59,429 bases of DNA, taken from the NCBI GenBank assembly GCA_947631395.1, contig CANRLF010000013.1:1-59429 (forward strand), written 5' to 3'. Source of the stretch: an uncultured Oscillospiraceae bacterium. GTDB taxonomy: Bacteria; Bacillota; Clostridia; Oscillospirales; Oscillospiraceae. The notes below the pieces were generated by a model, which worked only from the letters and a program-made list of their open reading frames with translations, had not been told where the DNA came from and ran no database searches. Position 1 is the first letter of the stretch, and each line of letters begins with the position of its first letter. A program made the position numbers and the translations under genes. This document shows positions 43,379 through 52,451 of the stretch, in pieces.

Positions 43379-43813
43379 ATGATACGAGAAATTACAGAAA
43401 ATGATTTTGACGGACTTTTGCGGCTTTATATGCAACTGCACAATAATCCTTTTCCTGAAAAGAATGATAAAGTAATTGGGATCTGGAAAAGCATACTAAG
43501 TGATAAAAATCATCATATCATCGTTGCGGAAGAAAACGGTATATTAATATCCTCCTGCGTATGCGTTATTATTCCGAATCTGACACATGGACAGCGCCCA
43601 TATGCTCTGATCGAAAATGTGATCACCGACAGAAATTACAGAAAAAAGGGTCACGCAACAGCCTGCTTGAATTTTGCTAAGGGAATTGCTCAACGTGAGA
43701 ATTGCTACAAGATGATGCTGTTGACCGGTTCGAAAAGTAAAGATACGCTCAATTTTTATGAGCAAGCGGGATATAACAAGAAGGATAAGACGGCGTTTAT
43801 ACAATGGCTGTAA
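43379..43813 (+). CDS. GNAT family N-acetyltransferase
   Basis: This 144-residue GNAT protein has the acetyl-CoA loop region VITDRNYRKKGHATACLNFA (motif A, Arg/Gln-x-x-Gly-x-Gly/Ala type) and the closing LNFYEQAGYNKKDKTAF. The substrate is not predictable. GGAGGAGAACACT places a ribosome site before the ATG at 43379. It follows the HAD fragment by 25 nt, and both are AT-rich, suggesting they arrived together. Confidence 0.88.
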   Translation: MIREITENDFDGLLRLYMQLHNNPFPEKNDKVIGIWKSILSDKNHHIIVAEENGILISSCVCVIIPNLTHGQRPYALIENVITDRNYRKKGHATACLNFAKGIAQRENCYKMMLLTGSKSKDTLNFYEQAGYNKKDKTAFIQWL

Positions 43814-43845
43814 ATTCCCGTTTATCGAAAAAAACAAACAAAAAG

Positions 43846-43936
43846 CTCCTCACCTCCGATGTGGAAGTGAGGAGTTGCATGCTTGTATCAAAATCTTAAA
43901 GAACATAGAGCCCGCCTGAAACTGAGGCGGGCTTTT
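43846..43936. terminator. Two hairpins between GNAT and degV copy 2
   Basis: CTCCTCAC/GTGAGGAG (43846-43874) is a first stem. AGCCCGCCT/AGGCGGGCT followed by TTT (43909-43936) is a second, classical terminator. The genes converge here. Confidence 0.8.
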
Positions 43937-43958
43937 GATGTGATCTGTTCGTAATTTA

Positions 43959-44822
43959 TTATTCGGGTTTTGAGTCGATGTAGAATACGCCTAAGGTACC
44001 GGGGCCGCAGTGGATGGTGACTACACTGCCGGCCCTTGTGACGTGGACGTTTTTAAAATGTCCGAGGGAGCGGACTCTGCCGGCGATCTCGTCGATGATC
44101 TCCTGGGGCAGGCGGCCGGTGTGGGACACGAACACGTTGTCGGGATCGGCGTTTTTCAAAAGGGGCTCCAAGTCCTCATAGTACTTGCGTATGACATCGG
44201 TCTGCTTTCCCCGGTATTTTTTCGCGACGCCCAGCTTGCCGTCTATGACGGTTATTTTGGGCTTTATCTTGAGGGCGCTGCCGATGAGGGTCGTGGCGGC
44301 ACTGCAACGGCCTCCGCGGTGGATATAGGTTAGCGTCTCTATTACCGAGGTGGTGCGCACGTAGGGGACGAAGGAGTTTACGTATTCCTCGACCCTCCGC
44401 AGGTCAGTCTCACCGGACTTAATCATTTCCGCGGCCTTAAGGATGAGAAGGCCGATGCCGGTACACAGATTTAGTGAGTCTATGACCGCCACATGGTCAG
44501 AGTAATCCAGATTCTCCGCGGCCATGCGGAAGATATTGCAGGAGGCCGAAAGATGCGAGGAGATGCCGAAGAAAATGACGTCGTCCCCGGAGCTTACCGC
44601 CTTGCGCAGGGCGTTTTCCGCGTCACCGACGGAGAAAGCGGCAGTTATGGGGGTGGTGTTGTGCTCATCGGACCACCGGTAGAGCTCGTCGGGCTCGATG
44701 TCCACCCAGTCAGTGTATGTCCTGTCGCCCATATTTACATAGAGGGGGATGATGGTGATGTCGTGCTTTGCTATGAGCTCAGGGCCCAGGTCGTTTGTGC
44801 TGTCAGCGTAGATCCTGATCAT
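43959..44822 (-). CDS. DegV family fatty-acid-binding protein (copy 2)
   Basis: This 287-residue DegV protein has IYADSTNDLGPEL at the start, LNLCTGIGLLILKAAEM in the middle and HCGPGTLGVFYI at the end. It is closest in plan to copy 1 (both end in the HCGPGTLGV motif). It probably binds a fatty acid. It lies downstream of the alpha-galactosidase gene by 12 nt on the same strand, so it may be transcribed with the sugar genes. AAAAGGAGAAAAA precedes the ATG. Confidence 0.92.
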   Translation of the reverse strand: MIRIYADSTNDLGPELIAKHDITIIPLYVNMGDRTYTDWVDIEPDELYRWSDEHNTTPITAAFSVGDAENALRKAVSSGDDVIFFGISSHLSASCNIFRMAAENLDYSDHVAVIDSLNLCTGIGLLILKAAEMIKSGETDLRRVEEYVNSFVPYVRTTSVIETLTYIHRGGRCSAATTLIGSALKIKPKITVIDGKLGVAKKYRGKQTDVIRKYYEDLEPLLKNADPDNVFVSHTGRLPQEIIDEIAGRVRSLGHFKNVHVTRAGSVVTIHCGPGTLGVFYIDSKPE

Positions 44823-44834
44823 TTTTTCTCCTTT

Positions 44835-46436
44835 TCAAAACCACTCCCGGGGGATATTTATTGCGCGATCCTCGCCGTCCAGGGTGTAGGTCACCTTGAA
44901 CTCGTCAGGGTGGAAGCGGACGTTCTCGGCGTTTTCGGATAGGCTCCTTATATAGGCGTAGGCGTCGCGCTGGGCATCGGTGTAGGCGTTCACGTCGTCG
45001 GACATGAGCAGTACCCCGCCGAAAAGGGCGTTGAGCTCAGCTAAAAGCCGCTTCTGCTCCGGCAGGAGGTCGATGTTGTCGTCCCTCAGGAAGAACACGT
45101 CCGGGTCGTTGAGATGTGCCCGGCCATTGAGCTCCCGGCGATAGAGGGTGTTGAGGATGGCATGCTTTGTGCTGACGCGCTCCCGGTGGCACAGGCGCAT
45201 AAAGGGCTTGTCGTCCCAGTCGAGGGACACGTCGCAGGACACGCGGCAGTACTCGAACCGCCCGAAGGAGGGGAATACCGGGACGCCGCAACCGAGTATC
45301 GCCCTGTCACCGCACAGTCGGCGGAGAAGGTCCGCGGCCCTTGTCATCCTGGCGGCCCGGGTCTCGGAGTCAGTGCCGAAGGGGGCGGCGGCGTAGAGGA
45401 AGTCGAGCTTCAGAAGGTCAAAGCCCCACTCGCGGATCACCCGGTCAAATACACGCTCCAGGTGCTCCGTGACCTGTGGGACGTCGATGTCCAGGGCATA
45501 AAAGCCGCCCCAGTTCGACCCGAGGCTCCAGGGCTTGCCGCCGTGGGTCAACAGCCACTCCGGGTGCTCACGGGCCGTCTTTGAGTCCTTCCTAACGGCG
45601 AGGGGGGCAAGCCACAGGCCGGCCTTAAAGCCGGAGGCGTGTATGTCCTCAACGATTGGGGAAAGGCCATTGGGGAATTTCGTCCCGTCCGCCTCCAGCC
45701 AGTCGCCGACGGCGGGCTCCCAGCCGTCGTCTATCTGGAACAGATCGCCCGGTGAGAGGAGGGTCTTACAGCCGTCAAGGTCATTTCGTATGGCGGCCTC
45801 GTCGATGTCCTCATAGCGGTTATACCAGCTGGTGTAGCCCTTGAGCTTAGGTGCGGGCAGGGGAGCGATACCGGCGGCGGAAAACCAGGCGTCAAAGACC
45901 CGGTCCTCGTCGCCGATGGCGGTGCAGAGGTCAAAGAGGTGATACTCGCCGCCGCATTTTACGCCGGAGCAGTCCCGGCGGACGGTGAGGCTGGCGACGG
46001 CGGCATCGTACTCAAACAGCGTGTACCCAGGCGTCTCGTCCAGGGTGCCGATGAGCCTGTATGTGCCACCCCGGCGGAAATAGCAGTAGGAGTGGCCGTG
46101 GGTTATGCCGTGAGTGCGGGGGTAGCGGACAAAGTGGTAATCCCCGTACCTGTCAAAGTCGTATTTGCGAAGCGTGGCCGGGGGAACGCGGCTCAGGTCC
46201 CATATCCTGTCCCCGACGCCGTACTCAGGGCAGGAGGTCCAGGTCTGATAGCCATTCATAAATATCCTGTCGCTGTCGAGGACGGCGACGGGTATACGAG
46301 CCGTGACGTCCCGGATTACGCCGACGGGAAGGTCCGCCGTTACGCGCAGAGTGTCGCCCCAGTCAAAGGTCTCGCGGCCATGAAGGGTCTCGGGGCCGGC
46401 CTTTGTGTCGACTGTAACGCGCCAGGTCATCAGCAT
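44835..46436 (-). CDS. Alpha-galactosidase (GH36/melibiase-like)
   Basis: This 533-residue glycoside hydrolase has an N-terminal beta domain (to about 195) and a TIM barrel. The nucleophile is Asp345 in LLKLDFLYAA and the acid/base is an Asp in CRVSCDVSLDW (about residue 402). QIDDGWE and the GLWLAPLAV strand are typical GH36 blocks. It is close in size to the short thermophile-type GH36 enzymes. No signal peptide is present, so it is cytosolic and cleaves imported melibiose-type sugars. Its ATG overlaps the transporter stop (TAATG). Confidence 0.88.
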   Translation of the reverse strand: MLMTWRVTVDTKAGPETLHGRETFDWGDTLRVTADLPVGVIRDVTARIPVAVLDSDRIFMNGYQTWTSCPEYGVGDRIWDLSRVPPATLRKYDFDRYGDYHFVRYPRTHGITHGHSYCYFRRGGTYRLIGTLDETPGYTLFEYDAAVASLTVRRDCSGVKCGGEYHLFDLCTAIGDEDRVFDAWFSAAGIAPLPAPKLKGYTSWYNRYEDIDEAAIRNDLDGCKTLLSPGDLFQIDDGWEPAVGDWLEADGTKFPNGLSPIVEDIHASGFKAGLWLAPLAVRKDSKTAREHPEWLLTHGGKPWSLGSNWGGFYALDIDVPQVTEHLERVFDRVIREWGFDLLKLDFLYAAAPFGTDSETRAARMTRAADLLRRLCGDRAILGCGVPVFPSFGRFEYCRVSCDVSLDWDDKPFMRLCHRERVSTKHAILNTLYRRELNGRAHLNDPDVFFLRDDNIDLLPEQKRLLAELNALFGGVLLMSDDVNAYTDAQRDAYAYIRSLSENAENVRFHPDEFKVTYTLDGEDRAINIPREWF

Positions 46437-47835
46437 TATTTAGCCTCCCTTTTGGCCTTCAGCGTTTCGGTTATCTCCTCCACGCGCCTGTCGGTGAGGT
46501 TGAACTTTTTCACAAAGAAGAAGAACGCCACCACAAGGCCGATGATGGGCAAAACGGTCATCAAAAGCCGAAGGCCCGTGATGGTGGAGGCGGACTGGGC
46601 GATGATCTCGCCTGTGTCCTCGGTATCGCCCACAAGGCCGATAAGCTTGATGCCGATGCCGGTGATAAACACGGCAAGGCCCGAGGCGGCCTTCACCACG
46701 AAGGTCTGCATGGAGAATATGACGGACTCCTCACGGCGGCCTGATTTAGCTCACCGTAGTCCACGGAGTTTGAGAGAAAAACGGTGGTCAGCACCGTCAG
46801 TATGCCGTTGGCGGCGAACACAAGGGCCCCGCACACGCATATAAGGACCATATTTGAGGAAAAGCCCGCGAAGCACACGGCCAATATGAGCGCGTAGCCC
46901 AGCATGGCGGTGTCGAGAGCGCCCTTGAATATCTGGGTGTTGCCGAACTTTTTGCGAAGGAGGGGATAGGCCACCATCATGCCCAGTATCTGGAATACGC
47001 CGCCGACCATGGTGAAGAGGGTGTAGCTGCCCTTCCAGCCGGTGCCGCCGAAGTCATATTTGAAAAAGTAGATCACAAGGTTGCTGGTGAGATAGAGGGC
47101 GCTGTTTATCATAAGGATAGCCAGCACCGTTATCATGGCCTGATCGTTGCGGAAAAGGGCCTTGAACATCTGGGGGATGGTGGAGGTCTCCATGCGGCCT
47201 ATGTCGTGCTCACGGACCTTAAGAGTGCAGAACACCTCGGCAACGACGAATATGACAGCCACGATGAGGGCGAAGAGGGCGAAGCCCCGGCGCTCGCTGT
47301 CACCGCCGAGAAAGCCCACGGCCATGACGGTGCCCACCTGGATAAGGGCGGAGCCCACGCCGGCGCAGGTGCGGCCGATGACGGAGAGATTTTCACGGTC
47401 GGCGCTGGTGGAGGTTATGGCGGGGATCATGGACCAGTAGGGTATGTCCATCATGGTGTAGGTGGTGCCCCAGAGTATGTAAATGACGGTGAAGTAGACC
47501 ATAAGGCTCGTGCCGCTGATATTCGGCGCGGCGAAGAGGGCGTAGAGGGTGAAGGCGTTTAGTACCGAGCCCGATATGAGCCAGGGGCGGAAGCGGCCCC
47601 ACTTCGTCTTGGTCTTGGCCACCAGAATGCCCATGAAGGGGTCGTTGAGGGCGTCGAAGATACGGGCGATCATAAGGATCGTGCCCACAAAGACGGAGGA
47701 CAGGTGCAAGATCTCCTGATAGTAGTACATCACATAGGTGGCGGACAGAGCGTAGACCATGTCCTTGCCAACGGCGCCGATGCCGAAGGCGATTTTTTGT
47801 AAACGTGTGAGCTTCAAAATGATCTCTCCTCTCAT
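46436..47835 (-). pseudogene. GPH/MelB-like sugar:cation symporter, frameshifted
   Basis: Two frames together make one MelB-type transporter. The first (46693-47835) runs from KLTRLQKIAFGIGAVGKDM through helices 1-11 to NSVDYGEL, then goes out of frame. The second (from about 46745 down to 46436) resumes with SGRREESVIFSMQTFVVKA, the next conserved block. Loss of a single A in the CTAAAT run near 46743-46748 explains the break. The true start may be the TTG at 47817, which has GAGGAG upstream. The gene is coupled to the alpha-galactosidase. The break may be a real mutation or a sequencing error. Confidence 0.88.
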
Positions 47836-47982
47836 TTTTCCTTTCCCGGCGGCGGTACGCGTCTCCCGCGCGGCCCCGCCTCCTGACTTCCTCTATTATG
47901 CAATAAATGAATGTTTATCGCAAGAAAAGAATAACTTTTTGGAATATTATACAAGAAACGTCGCCAAATTTTGTGCAAAAAA

Positions 47983-48013
47983 TCAACTTCCCCCTCCCGG
48001 ATGGGGGAGGGGG
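47983..48013 (-). terminator. Terminator of the SLH peptidase gene
   Basis: CCCCCTCCC (47990-47998) and GGGAGGGGG (48005-48013) pair; on the reverse strand a T-rich stretch follows. Confidence 0.75.
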
Positions 48014-48034
48014 AGGAAATACGCGTATGTGTTA

Positions 48035-50380
48035 TTATTCGCCGTATATCACGTGGGCGGCGGTGACGATGACCTTGGCCAGCTGTGCCCGGGTGATGTC
48101 CTGGCGGGGCTGGAGAAGTCCGGTGTCGGTGCCCTGGAATATGTCGTGCTCAACGCACCAGGCCATCCCGTCAAGGGCCCAGCTGTGGACCTCGGAGGCG
48201 TCGTGGAAATCGAGGGCGGTGGAGGCCACGGAGGTGTCGAGGCCGCAATATTTGGCGTAGTTATATATCATTACGGCCATCTGCTCACGGGTCACGTTCT
48301 CATTACCGGCGAAGGTGCCGTCGCCGTAGCCGTTGATGACCTTGGACTCACCGGCCCAGAGGGCGGCGGAGAGATACCAATCGGTTTCATTGACGTCGGG
48401 GAAGGAGGTGGCGGTCGTGCTCTCGGTGTTGCCGTCGAGGTTCCACAGGACCATGGCGGCCATAGCCCTGGAGGAGGTGCCGTCCGGGTCGAACTCGCCG
48501 TTGCCGATGCCGCTCATAAGGCCGAGCTCCGTGGCCTCGCACACGTTCTCAAAGAACCAGTCGTCGGCGGACACGTCGTCGTAGAGCTCCTCCTTGACGG
48601 CGAGGTCAAGGCGCTCGTCGATGTCGAGGGAGGCGCGCAGGGCCTCGGCCAGGTCCCTGATATACTCGGGGGACAGGGGGTTTTCCATGCCGGCGCTCTC
48701 AAACTGCTCAAGGAACGGGGAGTAGACGGACTGGGACACGAACCGGAGGTAGTGGTCCACCGCCGCGTCATAGCCGTCGGTTTTCGCCTCAAGCCAGAAG
48801 GTGAAGGCCCCGGCGGCGGAGGTGGCGTAGCTTATATAATACATGGGGCTGACGGTGAGATGGGGTGTCTCGATCCAGTCATAGAGCTCCGTGGCGGGGT
48901 CGTCGGGCTCGGTAAAGCCGTACTCCTCGGAAAGCTCACGGTACTTGCGGTTTACCATCTCCAGCGTCACGTCGGGGGTGGAGGAGGCGTAGAGCTCCAG
49001 CTCGCCGCACATGGCGCCGTAGACGATGGCGTCGCCCAGGAGCCTGCCCATCAGCAGATCCTGGACAAGGTCGGCGTTCTTGCCGAAGAGGTTCTTATAA
49101 TACTTTGAGAAAAGGAGCTCCATGCCCTGGGAGTGGACCTCGGACACGTCGTAGCTGGCGCGTCCGTCGTTCCAGCCGGAGGGGTGATAGTAGAAATTGT
49201 TGTAGTGTCCGAACTCGTGGAGCACGGTGAGGAAGTCGACGAGGAACTCCGAGGGCCTGTTGAAGAAGAAGGGCGCGCCGTAGGAGGGGATGATGGTGGT
49301 GAAGCCGGAGTCCTCCTTGGTGTCCCTGGCGGTTATATCGTAAAGGCCGTGGTTTACCATGTAGTCCCAGGACTCTAAAAGCTCGCTGGACATGTTCCCG
49401 ATATAGGGGCGGATGGCGTCAAGGGTGCCGCGACCGGTGTAGTCGCCAAGGTACACGTTCATGTAGCCGTATTCGTCGAGCTCGTAAATATCGTGGATGT
49501 AGAGGCTGTAAATATCGTCGCTCAGGGGGACGATGTACTGCTTCACGGCGTCGGCGAAGGCGAGGATGTCGGAGGCGCTGTAATCGCGCGCGTACTCCAC
49601 CTCGTAGGCGTACTCGGCGTAGTTTGAGTAGCCCTGGGCCTTGGCGAGCTTCGTGTTGAGGTCAAGGACCTGCATAAAGACCTCACCCATGGCGGCGTTC
49701 CTGTCGCGCTCGATGGAGGTCATTATGACGGCGTAGTCATCGGCGGGGATGAGGCCGTAGCTATAATACTGCTGGGCCTCCTCGGCGGTGAGCTCAACGT
49801 CCTTGTAGGTATATGTATAGTCGTCGTAATAGGCGTCCCAGTATAGCTCGCCTAAGGACTCCCGCTCTAAAGAGAGGGCCTTTGCCTCCTCGGAGGTGCC
49901 GGTGTAGGCCAGGTAATAGTCTTTGTCGTCCTGGGTGAGGCCGTCGTCGTCAAGTATGGAGGCGCAGGGGGACTTTAAAATGTCGCGGACAAGGAAGATG
50001 AAGGGGTCATATATGTCATAGTAGAGCGCCGCCTGGGCCATGTAGAGGTCCTGGGACTCGTCGTCGTCGATGTTCTGGGAGGTGCGCAGTGTGAGGAGCG
50101 TCAAATTCGTCCTGACGGTCATAAAAAGCTCCACGGTGTAGTCAAAGGCCTCCTCGGTGGCCTCAGCGTTGGCGGCGTCCGAGATAAGCGCCCGGGTGGC
50201 GTCGATGGCGGCGGTGAACTCCGCCTCGGTCACGGGGGTATACTCCATATCGGAGTAGTTTACGTCGGAATGGGGCTGATCTGTGAGGATGTCCGTCTCG
50301 CGTCCCTCGGCAAAGGCCACGGGGGCCAGGGAGAGGGTGAGGCAGATGATGAGAGCCAGCGCGATGAGCTTCTTTTTCAT
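48035..50380 (-). CDS. Secreted M3-type metallopeptidase with SLH repeats
   Basis: This 781-residue protein starts with a signal peptide (to about residue 24, APVAFA). A long helical domain contains the zinc motif TVLHEFGHYNNF and the following YDVSEVHSQGMELL, which supplies the third ligand Glu; this is the oligoendopeptidase F/M3 layout. Three SLH repeats end the protein (about 600-781, DVSADDWFFENV, FPDVNETDWYLSAA, ITRAQLAKVIVTAA). M3 peptidases are mostly cytosolic, so wall display is unusual. AGGGATAACC precedes the ATG, and a promoter lies at 50421-50449. Confidence 0.88.
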   Translation of the reverse strand: MKKKLIALALIICLTLSLAPVAFAEGRETDILTDQPHSDVNYSDMEYTPVTEAEFTAAIDATRALISDAANAEATEEAFDYTVELFMTVRTNLTLLTLRTSQNIDDDESQDLYMAQAALYYDIYDPFIFLVRDILKSPCASILDDDGLTQDDKDYYLAYTGTSEEAKALSLERESLGELYWDAYYDDYTYTYKDVELTAEEAQQYYSYGLIPADDYAVIMTSIERDRNAAMGEVFMQVLDLNTKLAKAQGYSNYAEYAYEVEYARDYSASDILAFADAVKQYIVPLSDDIYSLYIHDIYELDEYGYMNVYLGDYTGRGTLDAIRPYIGNMSSELLESWDYMVNHGLYDITARDTKEDSGFTTIIPSYGAPFFFNRPSEFLVDFLTVLHEFGHYNNFYYHPSGWNDGRASYDVSEVHSQGMELLFSKYYKNLFGKNADLVQDLLMGRLLGDAIVYGAMCGELELYASSTPDVTLEMVNRKYRELSEEYGFTEPDDPATELYDWIETPHLTVSPMYYISYATSAAGAFTFWLEAKTDGYDAAVDHYLRFVSQSVYSPFLEQFESAGMENPLSPEYIRDLAEALRASLDIDERLDLAVKEELYDDVSADDWFFENVCEATELGLMSGIGNGEFDPDGTSSRAMAAMVLWNLDGNTESTTATSFPDVNETDWYLSAALWAGESKVINGYGDGTFAGNENVTREQMAVMIYNYAKYCGLDTSVASTALDFHDASEVHSWALDGMAWCVEHDIFQGTDTGLLQPRQDITRAQLAKVIVTAAHVIYGE

Positions 50381-50420
50381 GGTTATCCCTCCGTATTTAT
50401 ATTTTTTGGATACCGGTAAA

Positions 50421-50449
50421 AATATAACATGCTAAAGTAAAAATATCAA
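50421..50449 (-). promoter_or_regulatory. Promoter of the SLH peptidase gene
   Basis: On the reverse strand TTGATA (50444-50449) and TATATT (50421-50426) have a 17-bp spacer. Confidence 0.65.
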
Positions 50450-50452
50450 GGG

Positions 50453-52315
50453 TCAATCCTCATGGGAGCGTATGAGCCTTAAAAATTCCGGCCCGAACCG
50501 CCGGGCCTTCACGGACCCGACGCCGGGGACGGCAAGAAATTCCTCCATGGTCCGGGGCCTCATGCGCGCCATCTGGGTGAGGGTCGCGTTGGAGAATATG
50601 ACATAGAGCGGCACCCCCTCGGACCTGGCGAAGCTGAGCCTCAGGGCCTTAAGCGCCGCGAGGAGCTCGTTGAAGCTGTCGTCCATCTCTTCCGGGTCCA
50701 TGGGAGGGGGTGTTGGCTTTCCGGCCTTTTTCGCGGTGACGGCGACGGACGGGTCACGTGTCAAAAGCTCCACCCTTTGGCCGCGAAAGAGCACGTCCCG
50801 GGCCTGAGCCGTGGGCCGAAGCTGGCCGTGCTCAGGGTCCTTCACTACGTATCCGAGCTCCTGGAGCCTTGAGAAAAGAAGGCGCATGAAGGCCCTGTCC
50901 GTCCCGCGCATGAGCCCGTAGGTGGACAGATCGTCAAGGCCAAGATCCGCGATCCTCCTGGCGCGGCTGCCGAGCAATATATTGCTTATCAGGGACTGGC
51001 CTACGTAATAGTGCAGTCGCTCGTAGACCCTGGCGATACAGGAAAGGGCCATCTGGGCCTCCCGGGTGACGTCGCGCCGGGAGAAGGGCACAAGGCAGTT
51101 TCCGCAATTATCGCAGGTATCGCTGTGTGGCTGGCCGAAATAATCAAGTATGTACCCCCGGTAACAGCCCCTCGTCTCGCAGTAGCCTATCATACGCTCA
51201 AGCCTTTGCGTGTCGCGGGCAAAAAGCTCATTGCGCTCCTTTTCCGTAAGCTCCGGGTTGTCGCCGTTTGAGGAGATGAGGATACGCGCCGTGCGGATGT
51301 CGCTCTGGTTATATAGAAGTATGCAGTCCGCGCTCTCGCCGTCACGCCCGGCCCTGCCGGCCTCCTGGTAGTATTCCTCCAGGGACTTGGGCATGTTGTA
51401 GTGGATGACGTAGCTCACGTTGGACTTGTCAATCCCCATGCCGAAGGCGTTGGTGGCGACCATCACGCGCTTTCGGTCGTAGATGAAGTCGTCCTGATTT
51501 TCCCGGCGCTCGACGTCCTCCAGCCCCGCGTGATAGCGTGTGGCGGGGAAGCCCTCCGCCACCAGCGCGTCACAGAGCCTTTCCACGGTCCTGCGGGTGG
51601 AGCAGTAGATTATGCCGCTCCTGTCCGCGCTCTTTCTGAGGATGGGGAGCAGAGCCGACAGCTTTTTTGAGGGGGCGACCACCTCAAAGCGCAGATTTGG
51701 CCTGTCAAAGCCGGTGGTGACGCGGACAGGGGAGCGAAGTCCCAGCAGGCACTCCACGTCCGAGCGGACCTCGGGCGTGGCCGTGGCGGTGAAGGCCGCC
51801 ACCGGCGGGCGGCGGCGAAGCCGGGAGATGAAGTCCGGTATCCGTAGATAGCTGGGCCGGAAGTCCTGGCCCCACTGGGATATGCAGTGGGCCTCGTCCA
51901 CGGCCACGAGGGACACGTCAAGGTCGGAGATAACGGCCAAAAACCTCTCCAGCCCCAGCCGCTCCGGCGCCACATACAGGAGCTTATACTCTCCGCCCCT
52001 GAGCCCGGCGTACACCCGGCGGGACTGCTCGTAGGATATGGAGCTATTGATGAAGGCGGCCCTCACGCCCAGGGCCGTCAGAGCCATGACCTGGTCCTTC
52101 ATAAGGGATATGAGGGGCGAGACGACGACCGTGAGCCCCGGGAGCATCAGCGCCGGGAGCTGAAAGCACAGGCTCTTCCCGCCGCCGGTGGGCATAATGG
52201 CAAAGGCGTCGCGGCCCTCCATAATGGCGTCCACGATCTGCTCCTGGCCCTCCCTGAAGGAGGAGTAGCCGAAGTACTGCCGCAGGAGCGTGTGCTTGCG
52301 GTCCATCCGTTTCAC
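50453..52315 (-). CDS. recQ: ATP-dependent DNA helicase RecQ
   Basis: This 620-residue superfamily 2 helicase has motif 0 FGYSSFREGQEQ, Walker A MPTGGGKS, DEAH box VDEAHCISQWG, motif IV-VI elements (STRRTV, YYQEAGRAGRDG), the zinc-binding CETRGCYR...CDNCGNC, a winged helix and a C-terminal HRDC domain (about 540-620, ending VPGVGSVKARRFG). It unwinds recombination and replication intermediates. All expected domains are intact. It is divergent from the pyrophosphatase gene. Confidence 0.96.
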   Translation of the reverse strand: MKRMDRKHTLLRQYFGYSSFREGQEQIVDAIMEGRDAFAIMPTGGGKSLCFQLPALMLPGLTVVVSPLISLMKDQVMALTALGVRAAFINSSISYEQSRRVYAGLRGGEYKLLYVAPERLGLERFLAVISDLDVSLVAVDEAHCISQWGQDFRPSYLRIPDFISRLRRRPPVAAFTATATPEVRSDVECLLGLRSPVRVTTGFDRPNLRFEVVAPSKKLSALLPILRKSADRSGIIYCSTRRTVERLCDALVAEGFPATRYHAGLEDVERRENQDDFIYDRKRVMVATNAFGMGIDKSNVSYVIHYNMPKSLEEYYQEAGRAGRDGESADCILLYNQSDIRTARILISSNGDNPELTEKERNELFARDTQRLERMIGYCETRGCYRGYILDYFGQPHSDTCDNCGNCLVPFSRRDVTREAQMALSCIARVYERLHYYVGQSLISNILLGSRARRIADLGLDDLSTYGLMRGTDRAFMRLLFSRLQELGYVVKDPEHGQLRPTAQARDVLFRGQRVELLTRDPSVAVTAKKAGKPTPPPMDPEEMDDSFNELLAALKALRLSFARSEGVPLYVIFSNATLTQMARMRPRTMEEFLAVPGVGSVKARRFGPEFLRLIRSHED

Positions 52316-52392
52316 CCCGTTTCTTGTTTCTTACAGATACATTATATCCGCCAGCCGGCGGAAAAGCAAGACGGGGAAATATCAAAATGTAC

Positions 52393-52421
52393 TTGGCGCG
52401 GGGAAATTAATGGTGTATAAT
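52393..52421 (+). promoter_or_regulatory. Promoter of the pyrophosphatase gene
   Basis: TTGGCG (52393-52398) and TATAAT (52416-52421), 17-bp spacer, 30 bp before the start codon. Confidence 0.75.
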
Positions 52422-52451
52422 AGTAAAAAAGTCCAGCAACGGAGGATGGGT

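Noticed and set aside
47759-49108. A 449-codon forward frame opposite the SLH peptidase
   Set aside because: It is Gly/Val-rich antisense sequence of a gene with clear signal peptide, zinc motif and SLH repeats; it also crosses a terminator.
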